NCBI GenBank assembly: GCA_031763025.1
Contig: JASSKH010000030.1
Location: forward strand, 8,596,653-8,660,652
Origin: Macrocystis pyrifera
Lineage: Eukaryota > Sar > Phaeophyceae > Laminariales > Laminariaceae
Length of the DNA stretch: 64,000 bases
Direction of reading: 5' to 3'
Shown here: positions 32,873 through 46,800 of the stretch, in pieces
Layout of the letters: each line of letters starts with the position of its first letter
How positions within the stretch are numbered: the stretch's first letter is position 1
Made by a program: the position numbers and the translations under genes
The notes under the pieces: generated by a model
Seen by the model: the letters and a program-made list of their open reading frames with translations, nothing else
What the model was told of the DNA's origin: nothing
The model's database searches: none

Positions 32873-33104
32873 TGTAGCCAAAAGATACCAAGCCGTGGAG
32901 GTTTCAGTGTAATCGCATGTGTGAGTGGAGCAGTGGCCGGGGATCCTGTGTGATGTCCCCTAGCCACCTGGCTCGTGGTCCGATGAGGATCACTCCGTGA
33001 TAATACAAGCTCTAAGAACAAGACTTACTGAGTGCGAGGCCAGCGAGACTGGTGGAGTCCCTCGCTGGAAGCCCTCTTGCTGATATCATCTGGCAGAGGC
33101 CATA
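32873..33104 (+). repeat. 3' LTR of the Gypsy element
   Basis: 232 bp, followed directly by the second copy of the target sequence TCAC. It lies 78 bp after the stop of the pol reading frame. Confidence 0.93.
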
Positions 33105-33213
33105 TCACTTAATGAACTCAGTTGGTCAGAAACCTTTCGCCCAAAAAGTGAAACCTCTACCGTGGGGTGACTGAAAAACTTCCTGTTAGTACCTGGTACA
33201 GGGGTACATCAAC
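33105..33213. other. Unit sequence resuming after the retrotransposon
   Basis: Begins with the second TCAC target copy and continues TTAATGAACTCAGTTGG, matching 12836 on in unit 2. No gene. Confidence 0.85.
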
Positions 33214-34040
33214 GAAGGTAGAGAGCTGGGATAATCAGCTCGCCGATCTTCCTTCGCCTTGACTTGATACTGCCGACCATCGAGTTGGACACCGCTAACG
33301 ACCGTTGCTATTGGTGGCAAGATTCTCTCCGATGAAAACTAAAACGTTGATACGCTTTGTTGGTCTAATCGATGTGAAATGATTGGCAATTTTTCTTCAA
33401 GAGGGTAGTGGGTAATCCCACCGGGTGTTTTTATTGTTGACTTCGAGTTCGAGTTCGAAGCCAACAGTTTTTTCTTCATCCTTCCTCCCGCCATGTCGAG
33501 CACATCAAATGAAGAGCGCACCATAAGACACGCTAGACACAGAACCCGCCCCTCGTGTCCGGCACCCCCCACTGCAAAAAAAGACAAACTACTAAGATTT
33601 ACGCCTCCCAGGCCGAGCAACTCCATACGTTGACTCCACCAACCTACTGCACAAAGCGACACACAGCGGGTCATCTAACCCATTTAGTCAACTTAACCCC
33701 TGCGAATCCTTCGTCCGCATCCGACGCGATCGCGGCGAACAATGCCGCACACCCTCTCTCCCGCCCCGTCCCACCCCAAGAAATACACCAGCATAAAATC
33801 AAATGAATGTAACGAGGTTACACCTCATCTATCCACGTGACCTTCCACGGCTACACAGTCATAGATAGCGATGGATTGCTTACTGCGCTGGTATCCACAT
33901 ATGTTTCCGTGGAAAGAACACAAAAACGCACAAGAGCAGAAGCCCATGAACGTACCAAAAACTAACGACTAAACTACATGGCACATTCTGTCGCCCCTCG
34001 CATCGGTTTTTCCGAGGGAAGCTTCTGCACAAGTGTAAAT
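33214..34040 (+). repeat. Module A, unit 3
   Basis: Lies just downstream of the retrotransposon. One base of the first hairpin is changed (GTGGGTAATCCCAC, near 33409), which weakens its stem, and a G is missing from the CCGGCATCC block (33716). The core block is intact. Confidence 0.65.
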
Positions 34041-37000
34041 ATCAAAAAAAATATGCAACAGGCCTTCCAGAATCACTTTAGCTCGTTCATCGTGCTCGGT
34101 TGGGTCGGCAAACAAACGTACTATAAATAGGAGAAACAACATTTTACCAGGTACCTGGGAAGGTATCACCTACTGAGCGATAGCGGTACAAGATCGATCG
34201 ATTACCCAGCCCAGGGTAATCCTTATAACACTCTCCCCCCCTCTGAACGGCGTGATATTTGGGGCGTCGGAACCGTATACGTCTGTACGCTGACCTACCC
34301 GCTTCGTTTCATTAACCTGGGGAACCAGGGAGATGTGTGTTTTTAGGGATGCACCGGACGACATCAAATGTGAAAGTATTACCTACTGGGCTATAGGGGT
34401 AAAAGATGCATCGATTACCCAGCCCAGGGTAATCCTTGTAAAATACATACCGGTATGTTTGTTGCCGCGTGCTGCAAAAATGATCTCTCTTTTCTCAGTT
34501 TTTTTTTTCTCTTCTCATTTGCAAGGTATTATTTACTATGTTCGCTCTTCTTTTCTCTGTCCCTCCTACTGCTGTACGTAGTCGTAACTCAGACCCGGGG
34601 TCACATGGCAACCTCCACCCCCCCCCCCCCTCCCCACTACGGTTCTTGCCTTGGCAGGCGTTTTTATAGAGAGAGGCCTGCAGCCATTTCTCCCCTATTA
34701 ATAGTCGACTCGCGTCGGATTTATAGGCATGGTCCTATACTTATGCCAAGCGCTCTGCCTCTCTTTTTTTTGGGAGTGGTTGGTTGCAGGTATTCTAAAC
34801 GGTTGTTTATCTGACCGACACTTACAGCAAGTACTCGGAGACACGCCAGCCACAGCGGACACATTCCCGAGAAAAAACCGGCCAAATCAAAAACATGTGC
34901 TGGCGCGACGCTAAACCAAAACTAACCCTCCAAAACCCACTCCCACACCTTTGAACGGCTAGGCAACCAAGCCGACAAGGTACGTAAAAAAAAAAGAACG
35001 AAAGAAAGGAGGGCCTAGCCCTAAGGGACAGGAATAAATCGCGGGACGAAAGCCATCGCCATGCCACCCGCAACGGGGGGGGGGGCGAGGAAGTTTAATG
35101 GAAAAGCGCTAAATGAATACCGAAGAAAAATAACACGGAAGACGCCAAGAACCACCCAAACCTAGCCCACAACTTTGGAAACGTGTCCTGTGCCACAAAT
35201 GAGTGGCCCGAATACCCAGACCAGCCCCGACACCGAGCGGGGGGGTAGACAGGACAAAAAAGGCAAAAGCCATCACCAACCCAGCCCAAGAAAAAAAAAC
35301 CAGAAATACACCCGAGCAGAAAAAAACCTCGACCCGAAAACTCGGACAACGCCAAGAAGAAGAAAAACCACCCCCCAAAGTCCAGGAAAACGACAAAAAA
35401 AAATATGGAGTGCAGCCGAGAAGCGAGAGTCAGCTATCCACGGCGGCGCCTCCAGATTCATCTACGTTACGCTGGACCCCCCCCCGTGCAAACGCGCTAG
35501 CCAAGTGATTTTATATGTGGATGGTTTAATGTGAATGGTATGATTGGAATAAAGCGTTGCACATTGTCAGATGGCAAATGGAATATTAACAATCTCGCGT
35601 CCGTCCTTATTTAGGTATGCAAAGAAGAATGTTGTACAAAACGAATGGCACATCCCAACGATATCGGGTTCGTTTATTGCCCCTCGGTTAAGAAACCGCG
35701 TCAGCCAGAAACGTTCTGGTCGAAGAGTGCTCTACCCTTATGGTCTACGCATAGCAAGGACGGGTCTCAATCGACACATTGATGTGCTAACTTCCAGGAG
35801 AGAACATCAAGGAGAATTTCACCGACGACTGACTGCAGGCAGCTAGCTGTGCCCCTGCTGTAATACATACGTATACCTAGCGCAGTCCAGTGTGCTATTG
35901 TTTGGAGTGAGTGTGGCCTTCTACTACTGTACGGCGACGGCGGTCGATTGGCCTACTACTGTCATCGTGCTTTGATCGTGCAGTGTCGAGGTGTCGGGGT
36001 TGTTTCACCGCAGTAGTAGTACTTATCTTGCCGTGAAAACATTGATGTCTTCTTTCGCGTGTTCTTTGAGCTTCATCGATGGTGGCAAGCTTCAAGACCA
36101 GTCAGGGGAACAGGCTTCCACGAACTTGACGTCAGAATGGACACTTCGTTCGCTACGCACCAGAACAACACACCGCTATTAATAGTATATGCACGACTAC
36201 ATATACATTTAGCGGTAGTAGTAGGGATGTTCTACTAGTAGATGGATGAGCGGTGTACACTGTTGAGACAAGGACACACTTAATCCTTTCACTGCAGTAC
36301 TGCAGTCCCGTTTAGGGGACAAATTACTTTCAATTTGAGTGGTTTGTCCTCAAAGCGGGTCTACAGTTTGCCCTGAAAGGGTTAAGGGACATTATGATAA
36401 AAAATAAATCGCCCCCCCTGATTTTCCTCTTTTTCTTGAAAAAAAAAAATGAGAGGAAATATTTCCTAAATCAGGGAACTTAACGGAGAGCAAAACAAAT
36501 CAGGAGCGCTTTACTACGCGGACTTCCCAACCTTGAGGGCAAAAACTCAGGAAAATCTGCAAAAAAAACGGGAAAATCAGGAAATAAATCAGGAAAAACA
36601 GCGAATAAAAAAAATAGGACGAAGCACTCTCTGATAACAACGGCGGCCTTACGCATTTTTTTCCACAATAATTTGGCAACTGCAAGTGTCGAAACTACTA
36701 CATAGTACAGGGCCCCACGATAGTACCTTCGGCTGCACAGTAATAGGTTTCCGACCCCGCCCCCTCCTGAAACCACTCGAAGGTTGAACAAGACAATCGC
36801 AAAATAAACGAGAGTAGTATCACTATAAGAACAAAGGAAGGAACTAAAAAAAGCAGTGAGTAAAAGGAAGAGAGCAAGGTTTGGTTCAGCTATTTTTGCC
36901 GAACAAATCGAGCACCACATATAACTGCCGGACTCGAAAGGGGCCCGGGGCCACAGCATCGCTGCGCACCCGGCTGAGGTAGGTGGACTCGCAGAAGCAC

Positions 37001-37462
37001 ACGCACGCAGCAAAAGACTTAAGAGCGACGTTAGGTTCCCAGCCGGTATGCATGTCGCACGCATGCCGACATATCAGTAGGAAACCCACTAGGATATCCT
37101 TGGGTGACCGACGCCACCACCAGCATCAACAACAAGAAGAGGGAAGAACGGTTCATGGTATATACTTTTACGAACAACTGCAGCAGATAAGCATGAAGCA
37201 GGGTAAGTTTTGTTTTCACGCTGCGCGTTGCACAATCTTCTGTATCGTCAATCAATGCTATTATTTCTACTGCGGTACTGCTGCACGAGGTCTTCACTCG
37301 TTCTTGTCTGAAAGCGTCAAGCGCTCCCTCGGTTGGTTGTTACTACCGCCCTGAGTCGTATTCGTTTGCATCGTACGTTGCAAAAAGACAACGAGCACGA
37401 AGAACAGAAGCAGTGCCTTTCACAACGAATGAAAACGCGAGTACTGGCTGTATTGTCATAAC

Positions 37463-38841
37463 GGAAGGTAGAGAGCTGCGATTAGCAGGTCAATCTTCCT
37501 TCTCCTTGATACTGCCTGGCGAGGATCGAGGTGCACACACATCCCGACCGACAGATGTTGTCAAGTCCACTCGCAATCGAAACCAAGCTATGTTCGTGGT
37601 AGTTGGTGTGAAATGAAATCAGTTGCAATTTTCTTCCTCAAGAGGGTGGTGGGTAAACCCACCGAGTGTTTTGTTTTTTTGGCTGACTTCGAGTCTGAAG
37701 CCAACGTTTTTTTTTTTTCTTCCTCCCGCCATGTCGAGCGCAACAAAGACACACACACACACACACATCAATAAAAAACATCAGATATACCGTACAAAGC
37801 AGAGCAAAAGCACAGCAAACAAAGCGGTAACACAAGGGGATACGGACCATTTACCCAGTGCCACACGTACTGCTTACATACACGTAGAGCTCTCCGGCAT
37901 ACCAAACCAAAACAATTCACCACTAGCCGATCGCAAACCGGGCGAACGCCCCACTCATCGCCTCACTCCAAAACAGAGGCCAGCTGTCCAACCCTTAGGC
38001 GACCTGGTTGGACTGCTGCAGGGAGCCATCTCTGCGACGACACATATGAAGAATCCCACACAGGCCCCCACCACCGGAACTTCTCCAACGACTACATATT
38101 TAGCGCAGAACCACGCACAGACCCCGCCCGCCCGAAACAATACCGGGGCATTCCCCGCAGCAAACAAACGAAAGAAAGAAAGCATGCCTTTTAAAAAAAG
38201 CAACTCCACGTATGTCTACTAATCCTTCGTCCGGCATCCGACGTCATCGGCGCCGACAGTAGTGTGCATCCCCCTATATACCCCGTCCCACCTCGACAAA
38301 AATCAAACAGCACAAACTCTCACACGTGAATGCAACCAGGTTACGGCCTTTTCCTACATACAGCAGCCAGCGACCATCGCGGAAGCACCAGCTGTAGTCG
38401 GGATAGACATTTTTCACACGGTTGTACTGCTGTACAGGGAAGCACTCGTAGTGTCGCGTGCACGGCAGTGACTCACTACAGACGTCCCAACTTTTCACCG
38501 ACGCTGTTCTTGAGACACCTGCTACCATACCAATACCATACAGAACCATCAAAACAAACAAGCTGCATAAGCACAGAAGCCCACGAACGTACCAAAAACA
38601 AGAGACTAAACTACATGGTACGTTCTCTTACCCCTCGTATCGGTTTTTCCGAGGGAAGCTTCTGCACAAGTGCACATAACAATAACAAATCAAGGCATGT
38701 CAAGCTTTTGGTGCCTCCGGCATCAGTCAGAGCAACACCAACCATCACATAATAATCTACATCGTGCATCAACTGCTGCCTGCCCTCAAGCCACAAACAG
38801 CAACGCAAATACCGGAAACGATGGTCTCGAACACGCCTCCC
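37463..38841 (+). repeat. Module B, unit 3
   Basis: Shares GACATTTTTCACACGG (near 38406) with unit 4, where units 1 and 2 have one more A. It contains an expanded CA microsatellite after the ATGTCGAGC block (37748-37767). Confidence 0.65.
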
Positions 38842-40773
38842 TCAGTACCCCTCCAGCTGCGGCTGGTGACGGCTGTTGAAGTGGGCCAGATGCGCCATCC
38901 TGCTGTGCTGCCAGTTACCCCAACCACCGCCACCGCGGCCACCACCACCGCAATATCCCATCCCTCCTCCGCGCCTACCACCGCGCTGCTCAACGCCACA
39001 ACCCCCCCGGGACGGTGAGCTACGGTGAGGGTGCGCCATCATGCCGGGCGGTGCACCAGAAGAACCTTCGTGGAACAGTCCGTGGAACGGTCCGTGGACC
39101 GGTTCGTGTGGCGGTCCATCGGGGCGACCACGAGACCTCCCCATTTTCCCTCCTCCGTGGGGACGAGGACCGCGGTATCCAGGACCTCCGTGTGGACCCA
39201 GGAAAAAGACCACGCCCTCTTCCTCGCTCTCCTCCCCCAGGTGCATGGTGTGGTGGCCGGCTCTGGGGAAGGGACGAGCAGGGCCGTGCATGGGCCCGGA
39301 TGGAACACAGCCAGACGAAATACCAAAGCAGTAGCTGGCGTCAGCCGGGACATGGGGAGGGCCGCGAAGCCCGCCCATTCCTCCTCCGTCGCCAAGAGGT
39401 CCACGTTGCCGAGGCCCACGAGCTCCCCCCCGCAGACGCCTGCCTCCCTCTCCCTCTCCCTCCCCCCCCCTCGACGAGAAAGCCTCCACCGCCGTGCCGG
39501 TGTCCGTGTCCGTGTCCGTGGGGGGGGTGGCTGGCTGTGTCCGTGGGGGGGGGGGCTGTGTCCGTGTCCGTGCTTGCCGCCACCAGGGGGACCACGGCCA
39601 TGCCTAGCGGTGGGCATGCAGTGGCGACCGGGCCCGCGAGGCGGTCCTTGGAGACGTTCTCCATGGTGACGAGGACCGTGGTGTCCAGGGCTTCCGTGCG
39701 CACCCATGGGCGCCGACATGCCCTGGTGACCGTGCAGACGTCCTCCGTGATGACTCGGGCCACGGTGTCCAGGGCCTCCATGCGGACCAAAGGGCGCCCA
39801 CATGCCCTCTTCCTCGCTCTCCCCCCCCCAGCTGCATGGTTTTGAGGCCGGCTCCGTGCAAGTGACGACGACGAGGGCCGTGCATGGGCCTGGACGGACC
39901 ACAGCCAGACGAAGGTCCACAGCCGTGAGCACGGGGAGGGCCGCGAGACCCTCCCACACCAAACTCACGAGGCCCGCCAGCACGTAGATGATGTCCAGGA
40001 CCACCCCGTCCCCTGCCCGGCCTGGCGCGAACTGCCTCGCGTGTGACGAGCCCGAGCTTCACCAGGCGGTGGGGGCTGACGCCGAGCGCGCGCAGCAGGG
40101 GCCTAGTCTCACGGGGGCGAAGGTTGATACCGCCGGCAACCAGGGCGGCGTGAACGGGACGCCTCGTCTTCTTGCCGTTGCCGTCGCCGTCGGCCTTGGC
40201 ATCGCCCTCGGTGTCGTCGCCGATACTGTCGATGTTGTCGCCGTTGTCGTCGTACGAGCTGCTCGAGTCGTCCGAGACGAGAATGTCCTCCTGTCCGACC
40301 TCCTCCTCTTCCTCCTCATCCTCTGCATCTTCCTCCGAACAGTTGTTGTTGATGAGGTTGTCGTCCATCATCGCACCAGTCTCAGCCTCGCGCAGCTCCT
40401 CTTTGCCCTCGTCCGAGATTTCACCAGCCAAGACAAGCGACGGCGATCCGCCTTTGCCGCCTCTCAGAAGCCTCCGAGGTGCTAGCCCCTGCACCACCAT
40501 GCGGCGAGGAGCAAGGCCCAGCAGGGCCACGGTCTTCTCGAGCTTGAGCGCCGTCATGGACGGCACGCCGTGGTATTCGCGAAGGTTGCGGGCGGCCAGC
40601 TTGTACAGAGCGCTCAAACTTCCGGGTTGGTGCTTCTGTGCGGGCGTGCTCAGGACTGCATCCGCGATGAGGATGCTGCTGCTGTCTTTCTTCTTGTCGT
40701 TCATCTTGTTGTTCATCTTGTTGTTGTTGTTGTTGTTGTTCATCGTGTTGTTGTTGTTGTCGTTGTTGTTCAT
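38842..40773 (-). pseudogene. Minus-strand member of the divergent gene pair, unit 3 (frameshifted)
   Basis: The ATG is at 40773 and the frame is open for about 315 codons through the Asn-rich, conserved, acidic and LRALGVSP segments. It shifts near 39827, where a C-run is one base longer (CTCTCCCCCCCCCAGC), and again in C/G runs around 39465-39555 that encode the HGHGH stretch. One residue differs from its sisters just after the Asn-rich start (NDKKK for NDEKK). Confidence 0.55.
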
Positions 40774-41054
40774 GTTTTTGTGAGCAGGGTGGGGGGGTGC
40801 AGGGTGGGGCCGCGGTCGTTGGGGGTGTTTTTTTCTGGCGGGACTGTGCGAGTACCGTTCCACAGATCGGGGATTTCTAATTCCGAAATTGAGAACGTGA
40901 GAACCGCTCTAGGAATTCTGGGTTCTAGAAGGTTCTACAGAGGAATTTCTACAAAATCCACGATCTGTGGAACGGTGCTCACACAGTCCCGTCGCCAAAC
41001 CTCCGCCCACCGGCCACCGCCTACCCCCCACCCCCCCCCCCTGCTCACAAAAAC
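40774..41054. promoter_or_regulatory. Bidirectional promoter region with HSE-like motif, unit 3
   Basis: The motif is at 40923-40935. One extra A sits just left of the right arm (ACAAAATCCACGATCTG). Confidence 0.55.
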
Positions 41055-42587
41055 ATGAACGACAACAACAACAACACGATGAACAACAACAACAAGAACA
41101 ACAACAACAACGACAACAACAAGATGAGCGACGAGAAGAAAGACAGCAGCAGCATCCTCATCGCGGATGCAGTCCTGAGCACGCCCGCACAGAAGCACCA
41201 GCCCGGAAGTTTGAGCGCTCTGTACAAGCTGGCCGCCCGCAACCTTCGCGAATACCACGGCGTGCCGTCCATGACGGCGCTCAAGCTCGAGAAGACCGTG
41301 GCCCTGCTGGCCCTTGCTCCTCGCCGTATTGTGGTGCAGGGGCTAGCACCTCGGAGGCTTCTGAGAGGCGGCAAAGGCGGATCGCCGTCGCTTGTCTTGA
41401 CTGGTGAAATCTCGGACGAGGGCAAAGAGGAGCTGCGCGAGGCTGAGACTGGTGCGATGATGGACGACAACCTCATCAACAACAACTGTTCGGAGGAAGA
41501 TGCAGAGGATGAGGAGGAGGAGGAGAGGAGGTCGGACAGGAGGACATTCTCGTCTCGGACGACTCGAGCAGCTCGTCCGACGACAACGACGGCGACAACA
41601 TCGACAGTATCGGCGACGACACCAAGGGCGATGCCACGGCCGACGGCGACGGCAACGGCAAGAAGACGAGGCGTCCCGTTCACGCCGCCCTGGTTGCCGG
41701 CGGTATCAACCTCCGCCCCCGTGAGACTAGGCCCCTGCTGCGCGCGCTCGGCGTCAGCCCCCACCGCCTGGTGAAGCTCGGGCTCGTCACACGCGAGGCA
41801 GTTCGCGCCAGGCCGGGCAGGGGACGGGGTGGTCCTGGACATCATCTACGTGCTGGCGGGCCTCGTGAGTTTGGTGTGGGGGAGGGTCTCGCGGCCCCCC
41901 CGTGCTCCCGTGCTCACGGCTGTGGACCTTCGTCTGGCTGTGGTCCATCCAGGCCCATGCACGGCATGTCGGCACCCCTGAGTCTGGGTCCGCACGGAAG
42001 TCGTGGGCACCGCGGTCCTCGTCACCGCGGAGAACATCTGCAAGGACCGTTTCATGGGCCCGTTCACCTCAGCATGCCTATCGTCAAGCATGGCGGTGGC
42101 CCCCTTGGTAGCGGCAAGCACGGACACCCGGGGCGTGGCGGTGGTCCTCCTGGTGGTGGCGAGCACGGACACGGACACCACCACCCCCCCACGGGCACGA
42201 ACACGGACACAGACACGGACACGGAGGCAGGTGTCTGCACGGGGGAGCTCGTGGGCCTGCTGGGCAAGAGGGTCCTCGTCGCCACGGAGGAGGAGGAGGG
42301 ATGGGTAGGCCTCTTGGTCGTCCCCAGGGACCGCCGCACGGACCGCCCCACGGACCGTTCGACGAAGGTGCTTTTGGGCACCGCCACACCCTCACCATGG
42401 CTCGCCGTCCTGGAGGGGCGGCGGTGGCATGAAGCAGCATGGTGGCGGCAGGCATGGAGGGGGGATGGGGCACTGCGGCGGGCGTGGTGGCGGCGGCGGC
42501 GGTGGCGGCGGTGAAATGAAGCTGTGGTGGAGGGACCATCTGGCCCAATTCGACGACCGTCACCAGCCACTGCTGGAGGCGCACTGA
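41055..42587 (+). pseudogene. Plus-strand member of the divergent gene pair, unit 3 (frameshifted)
   Basis: The ATG is at 41055. The frame shifts in the acidic tract near 41520 (GAGGAGGAGGAGAGGAGG). The correct register is open again through LGLVTREAV and the first GPH repeats, then shifts near 42185 in CCACCCCCCCACGGG and carries the same GCTTTTGGGCACC loss as unit 2. The segment after GREFGVG also differs by rearranged C/G runs (41880-41910). Confidence 0.55.
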
Positions 42588-43890
42588 GGGAGGCATGTTC
42601 GATTCAAGACCATCGTTTCCGGTATTTGCTATGTTGTGGATTGAGGGTTTAATAGACAACAGTTGATACACGATGGAGATTATGTGATGGTTGGTGGTGC
42701 TCTGACTTTTGAGAGGCACCAAGGACGACTTGCCTTGAGTTTTTTGTCATTTGCACTTGTGCTGAAGCCTCCCTCGGGAAAACCGATACGAGGGGTAAGA
42801 GAACGTACCATGTAGTTTAGCCTTTTGTTTTTGGTACGTTCGTGGGCTTCTGTGCTTATGCAGATTGTTTGTTTTGATGGCATGGTATAATAGCAGGTAT
42901 ATCTCTATTATCAATAGGACAGCGACACTCTTTTGAAGCGGTGTGGTGGATCACTGCTGTGGAGCCGTGGACGGCCGCGTGGATAGATAAGGGTGATGGG
43001 GTGTAACCTCGTTACATCCATGTGATACGGCTGCTGTGCTGTTGTATGTGGTGGGATGGGAAGGGGCGGGAGAAGGTAGAATGTTGTGTCCGCCGCCATG
43101 GCGTCGGATGCAGGACAAAGGATAAGAGTAAATTCTACCCAGGTTTTGATTTTCTACTGCTGCTGTGTGTTCCGATACAGCAGTAGGTTGGTGCAGTCAA
43201 CGTGCAGTTACTCTGCATATTGCATCTCGTTCCAGGTGGAAACACCCGGTATGAGGCGGGCGGGTTTTGGGGAAGTAGGTAGCCGCCGGATTGTTTCGGC
43301 AATGTGCGGGCTAGTGTGAGACTTTCGTGTACATCGGCGCACAGATGGCTTCCAGCAGCGGTTCGACAATGCCGGTGGCTTGGCTTTTGGAGTTGAACCT
43401 TCTGGTTTGTCTTCTGGAGTTAGCCATCTCTCGGTGTGCAATTCATTGTGTATTGTCTGGTTTGGTATCATATGTTGAGCTCAATAACAGTACGTGTGGC
43501 AGTGGGCGTAGTTTTTTGTTCCCTGTGCTGCCGTTTTGTATGCTGTGATTTTGCTCTTGTCTTGTATTTTTTTTTTTCCGTGCGTCTTTGATGCACGCGA
43601 CATCGGTGGAAGGAAAAAAAAAAAAAATGTTGGCTTCGAGCTTGAAGCCAAAAGAAAAAAAAACACCCGGTGGGTTTACCCACCACCCTCTTGAAAGAAG
43701 AAAAGTGCCAATGATTCCACTTCGATTACACCAACAAAACGTATCAAACCTTTGGTTTGGCTCGTATTGAAATTGACCCACTATTAATAACTGTCGATCA
43801 GGGTGTGTGTGCTATACTCGATGATCGGCGGTACTAAGAAGGAGAAATATCGAGCTGTTGATCGCTTATCTCTGACTTCCGACTTCCATG
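42588..43890 (-). repeat. Module C, unit 3
   Basis: As in unit 2, with a longer A-run beside the second stem (43614-43627) and GGGGCGGG in place of GGGACGGG near 43062. The core block is near 42746-42858. Confidence 0.65.
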
Positions 43891-46800
43891 TTTTGACCTT
43901 GTAAACAATGCTTTTGCTTCTTCTGTAGCACTGTAAGCGAAGCAAATCCGTCTTGTTGTATGCTTGCTTGATGCTTCGTCGTGAATAGACTCCGTTGCCA
44001 CACATTTGGTAAGTGTAGATTAGACATTTCGTATGTTTCTTCCATGTTATTTTGTCGTGTCAATACAATGCCGTCCCTGACATGGTTTTGTATTTCCAAG
44101 GGTGAGTTAACGGTGGAGCTTGAGCTGCTGAGTGTTCTACTATGATATACAGTTAGTTGTACCGGTTTACTTCGTCTAGTGCTTCGTATAGGTTCAAGGT
44201 TCCCTGGTACCTACAAGAGGTATCATGCAGGAAGTTAGTTGAATATCATCTGTATTTGTGAAAGATGATGGCAACAAGCGACGCTGAAAGACGAAATTAG
44301 GACCTTTTTACAGCAGTACTTGCGTATATACCAGGTACGTAATAATGCTTCGCTTTGAAAACAATGGTTGTCAAGTTTCACCCACCTATAATATCATACC
44401 TGGTACTACTACAGGAAGTAGCTAGAGTGTGTAGAAATAACCTCGCTGTGACTCGCACGGTGTCCAGTGTAACCGCTCGCGAAACCACACCCCACCGAGC
44501 TCATAATCTTCTCCTGCGCACGTCGATCGAATCTGAAGGTATGAACGTCCCTAACTCCTACAGGCCTCGACCATGTTAACCCTGTTTGAAACTCGAATCT
44601 CGATTCTCGATGTAAACGTATGATCTGATTTTCGATAACAGCAAGCTTTCAACCTTTATGCAATAACTCGCTACCCTCTCTTGCACCACAACGCACAAAA
44701 GCAGCAACCCTAATTAGAAGAAGAATGCCCCCCCCCCCTCCTACCGGGGGGGGAAGTTTAGCTACATGGAGAATCAAGCTTCGATAGTAGGAAAACTGAT
44801 ACCTGTTACGTATAAGCAGGACGTTATTAAAACGTTGCGACATGGACCGAAGCACGATACGGTGTGCACACTCGCGGCCTTGATAAGCGTAGACCCTTTT
44901 GTCGACTACTACATACTTACTCGTAGATGTTTTCACAGCAACCCGTCCTTTAATTTTTTCTTGCAACGCAGAGAGACCGCAAAGAAAAGCTGCAAGGTTT
45001 CTTTCGATTACCATACCAACAACGTCTCCAAATTCCGCGTATTATGTATGTATGTATGTATGCATTTGTTGCATGGCCACCTTTCAAAGAAAACTCCTTC
45101 CCTGCGTGTCACCCTGTCCCTGAATTAAATATAAGGACTGTTTGTATACTAACATTCAATAAAAAAGTTCCTTATATCTAGGGACAGAGTGGTACAATAT
45201 GTATGGACTATTACGGGGGACCATAGTAAATAGGACCAAATATTGTCAGTAAAAAGGTAAATATATAGGTTTTGGTGTTTACCGTAGGTCCTATTTACTA
45301 TAGTCCCCCGTAATGAGGAATTTTGAGTGGCTTGTCCCTGAGCGGGACTGCAGTCGTATCACTCGGGAGGAACCCAAGAGTATACCAAGAGTTGCATCAC
45401 CCAAGCACCGTGGAGCTCGAATCGCTACTACTGTCTCTAGACAGACGTCATTTTCTTGTGACGATGCATCTCTCCGTCTTCAGCTCATCCCTCCACTTTT
45501 GTTTGTGTCATAATGCCTCCTCGCGGCTCCCTCCGTATTTATGTGTCGCCCCTCTTCTTACCCGTCCCCTTTGCCACCAGCAGCGGGCGCGGGCGCTCTT
45601 GGGCGTTATCGCTGCGTTTGTCTAGGCGTAGGCACGGATAACGCCATATACATAGGAGAGGATGTCGGGCAGCCGGGGAGGGAGGGGGGTAATTGTTTTG
45701 TCGCGCGTCGTGCCAGTACGCGGTTATCATGCAAGGTGTGATGACTGACGTCCGATTTTGATGTCTCCCTTCGTCCTCTCCTGTTGCCAAGTATCGGCCG
45801 CTCCTGTTGTCCGATTTTGATGTCTCTCTTTGTCCTCCTCTCCTGTTTGCAAGTTATCGGCCGTTCAGACCCGGCAATCAAGTTAGTCGTACTCGCAGAT
45901 GATATCTACTCGATATGTACCGCTCTGTACTCAAATATAGGGAACTTTTGCAAATCAATATTCAATCCAAACGGTGACTATATTCAGGGACAGAGTAGTC
46001 CTATACAACTAGAGATGCCCGCGATGTGTATGCAGGCCACACGATAAAACAGCAGTACAGGACACACCGTCGGTTCCTCAGCTCTTGTCCTTCTTGTGTA
46101 TCACCCTGACCGTCAATATACGCACCGTTTGGATTCTGATGTGAATATCAAACGAGCTTACATTCCCGTTCGGAACGGCATCTGTAGACGTCCTCTGCGT
46201 TTTTTTTTGTGTCGTCTGTGCTTTGTGTGGCATGGAAATCAGAACCTACCATGGGCCCAAACGCCATGTATCCCCCCCTATGTTTACATGCCATATATCA
46301 ATAGGTTATGACCACTATGTATTACTATGCCCCTCCGTAATAGTACCAAACCGAACAAGGACACTTGGCACGGAGCAAGTGACACAAATGCTGGGTTGGC
46401 CAGAGGCTGGATTTCATGCTTCACTGTTGTTGTCTGTGCATGGGAAAGGGTGTGTTCGGTGCTAAATTCAGTATGACGGATTCCGACTTTCATTTTTTTT
46501 TTTTCTGCTCGCACGGCAAAATCTCAACCTTTCCTTAATACTCGTTTTCTTGGTAAAGACCTGGCACTAAGGGTTATGTACGGTATGGAACGATTTTCCT
46601 CACAAAATCAGTGTAGCGGTCTCTCTTGTAGGCCAGCGCATCCGTTCAGACTGAATCGATATCGTTCCTCGAATGATGATGCAGGTAGGAAGCCGTTTTT
46701 CGACGCATTCACATCCTTGTAAAGCGTCCTCGTTCTCTGGAAATAGGCATAAAACAGGGTGCCCGAGCTGGATACAGGATGTATCAGTATTATGGTGCGC

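Larger units (their letters stand above)
27343..33104 (+). mobile_element. Ty3/Gypsy LTR retrotransposon, 5762 bp, recent insertion
   Basis: Bounded by two 232-bp LTRs that read as identical (TGTAGCC...GGCCATA). The target sequence TCAC is duplicated at 27339-27342 and 33105-33108; in units 1, 2 and 4 the empty site reads TTCCTCACTTAATG. Domain order is gag, zinc knuckle, protease, reverse transcriptase, RNase H, integrase, chromodomain-like tail, which is the Ty3/Gypsy order. After the left LTR comes the palindrome ATATCTAGATAT (27575-27586) and no obvious tRNA-complementary TGG primer site. A G-rich run (TTTGGGGGTGC) precedes the right LTR. Two frameshifts make this copy probably non-autonomous. 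Confidence 0.95.
26257..46506 (+). repeat. Tandem unit 3 of the array, interrupted by a retrotransposon
   Basis: Same block order as unit 2. A 5762-bp LTR retrotransposon sits at 27343-33104 in the sequence GTTCCTCACTTAATG, which is uninterrupted in units 1, 2 and 4. Without the element and its 4-bp target duplication the unit is about 14,484 bp, matching unit 2. Confidence 0.92.

Noticed and set aside
37623..38222. 199-codon frame through the module B hairpins
   Set aside because: Open only where T-run length happens to join two frames; in unit 1 the same region has a stop.
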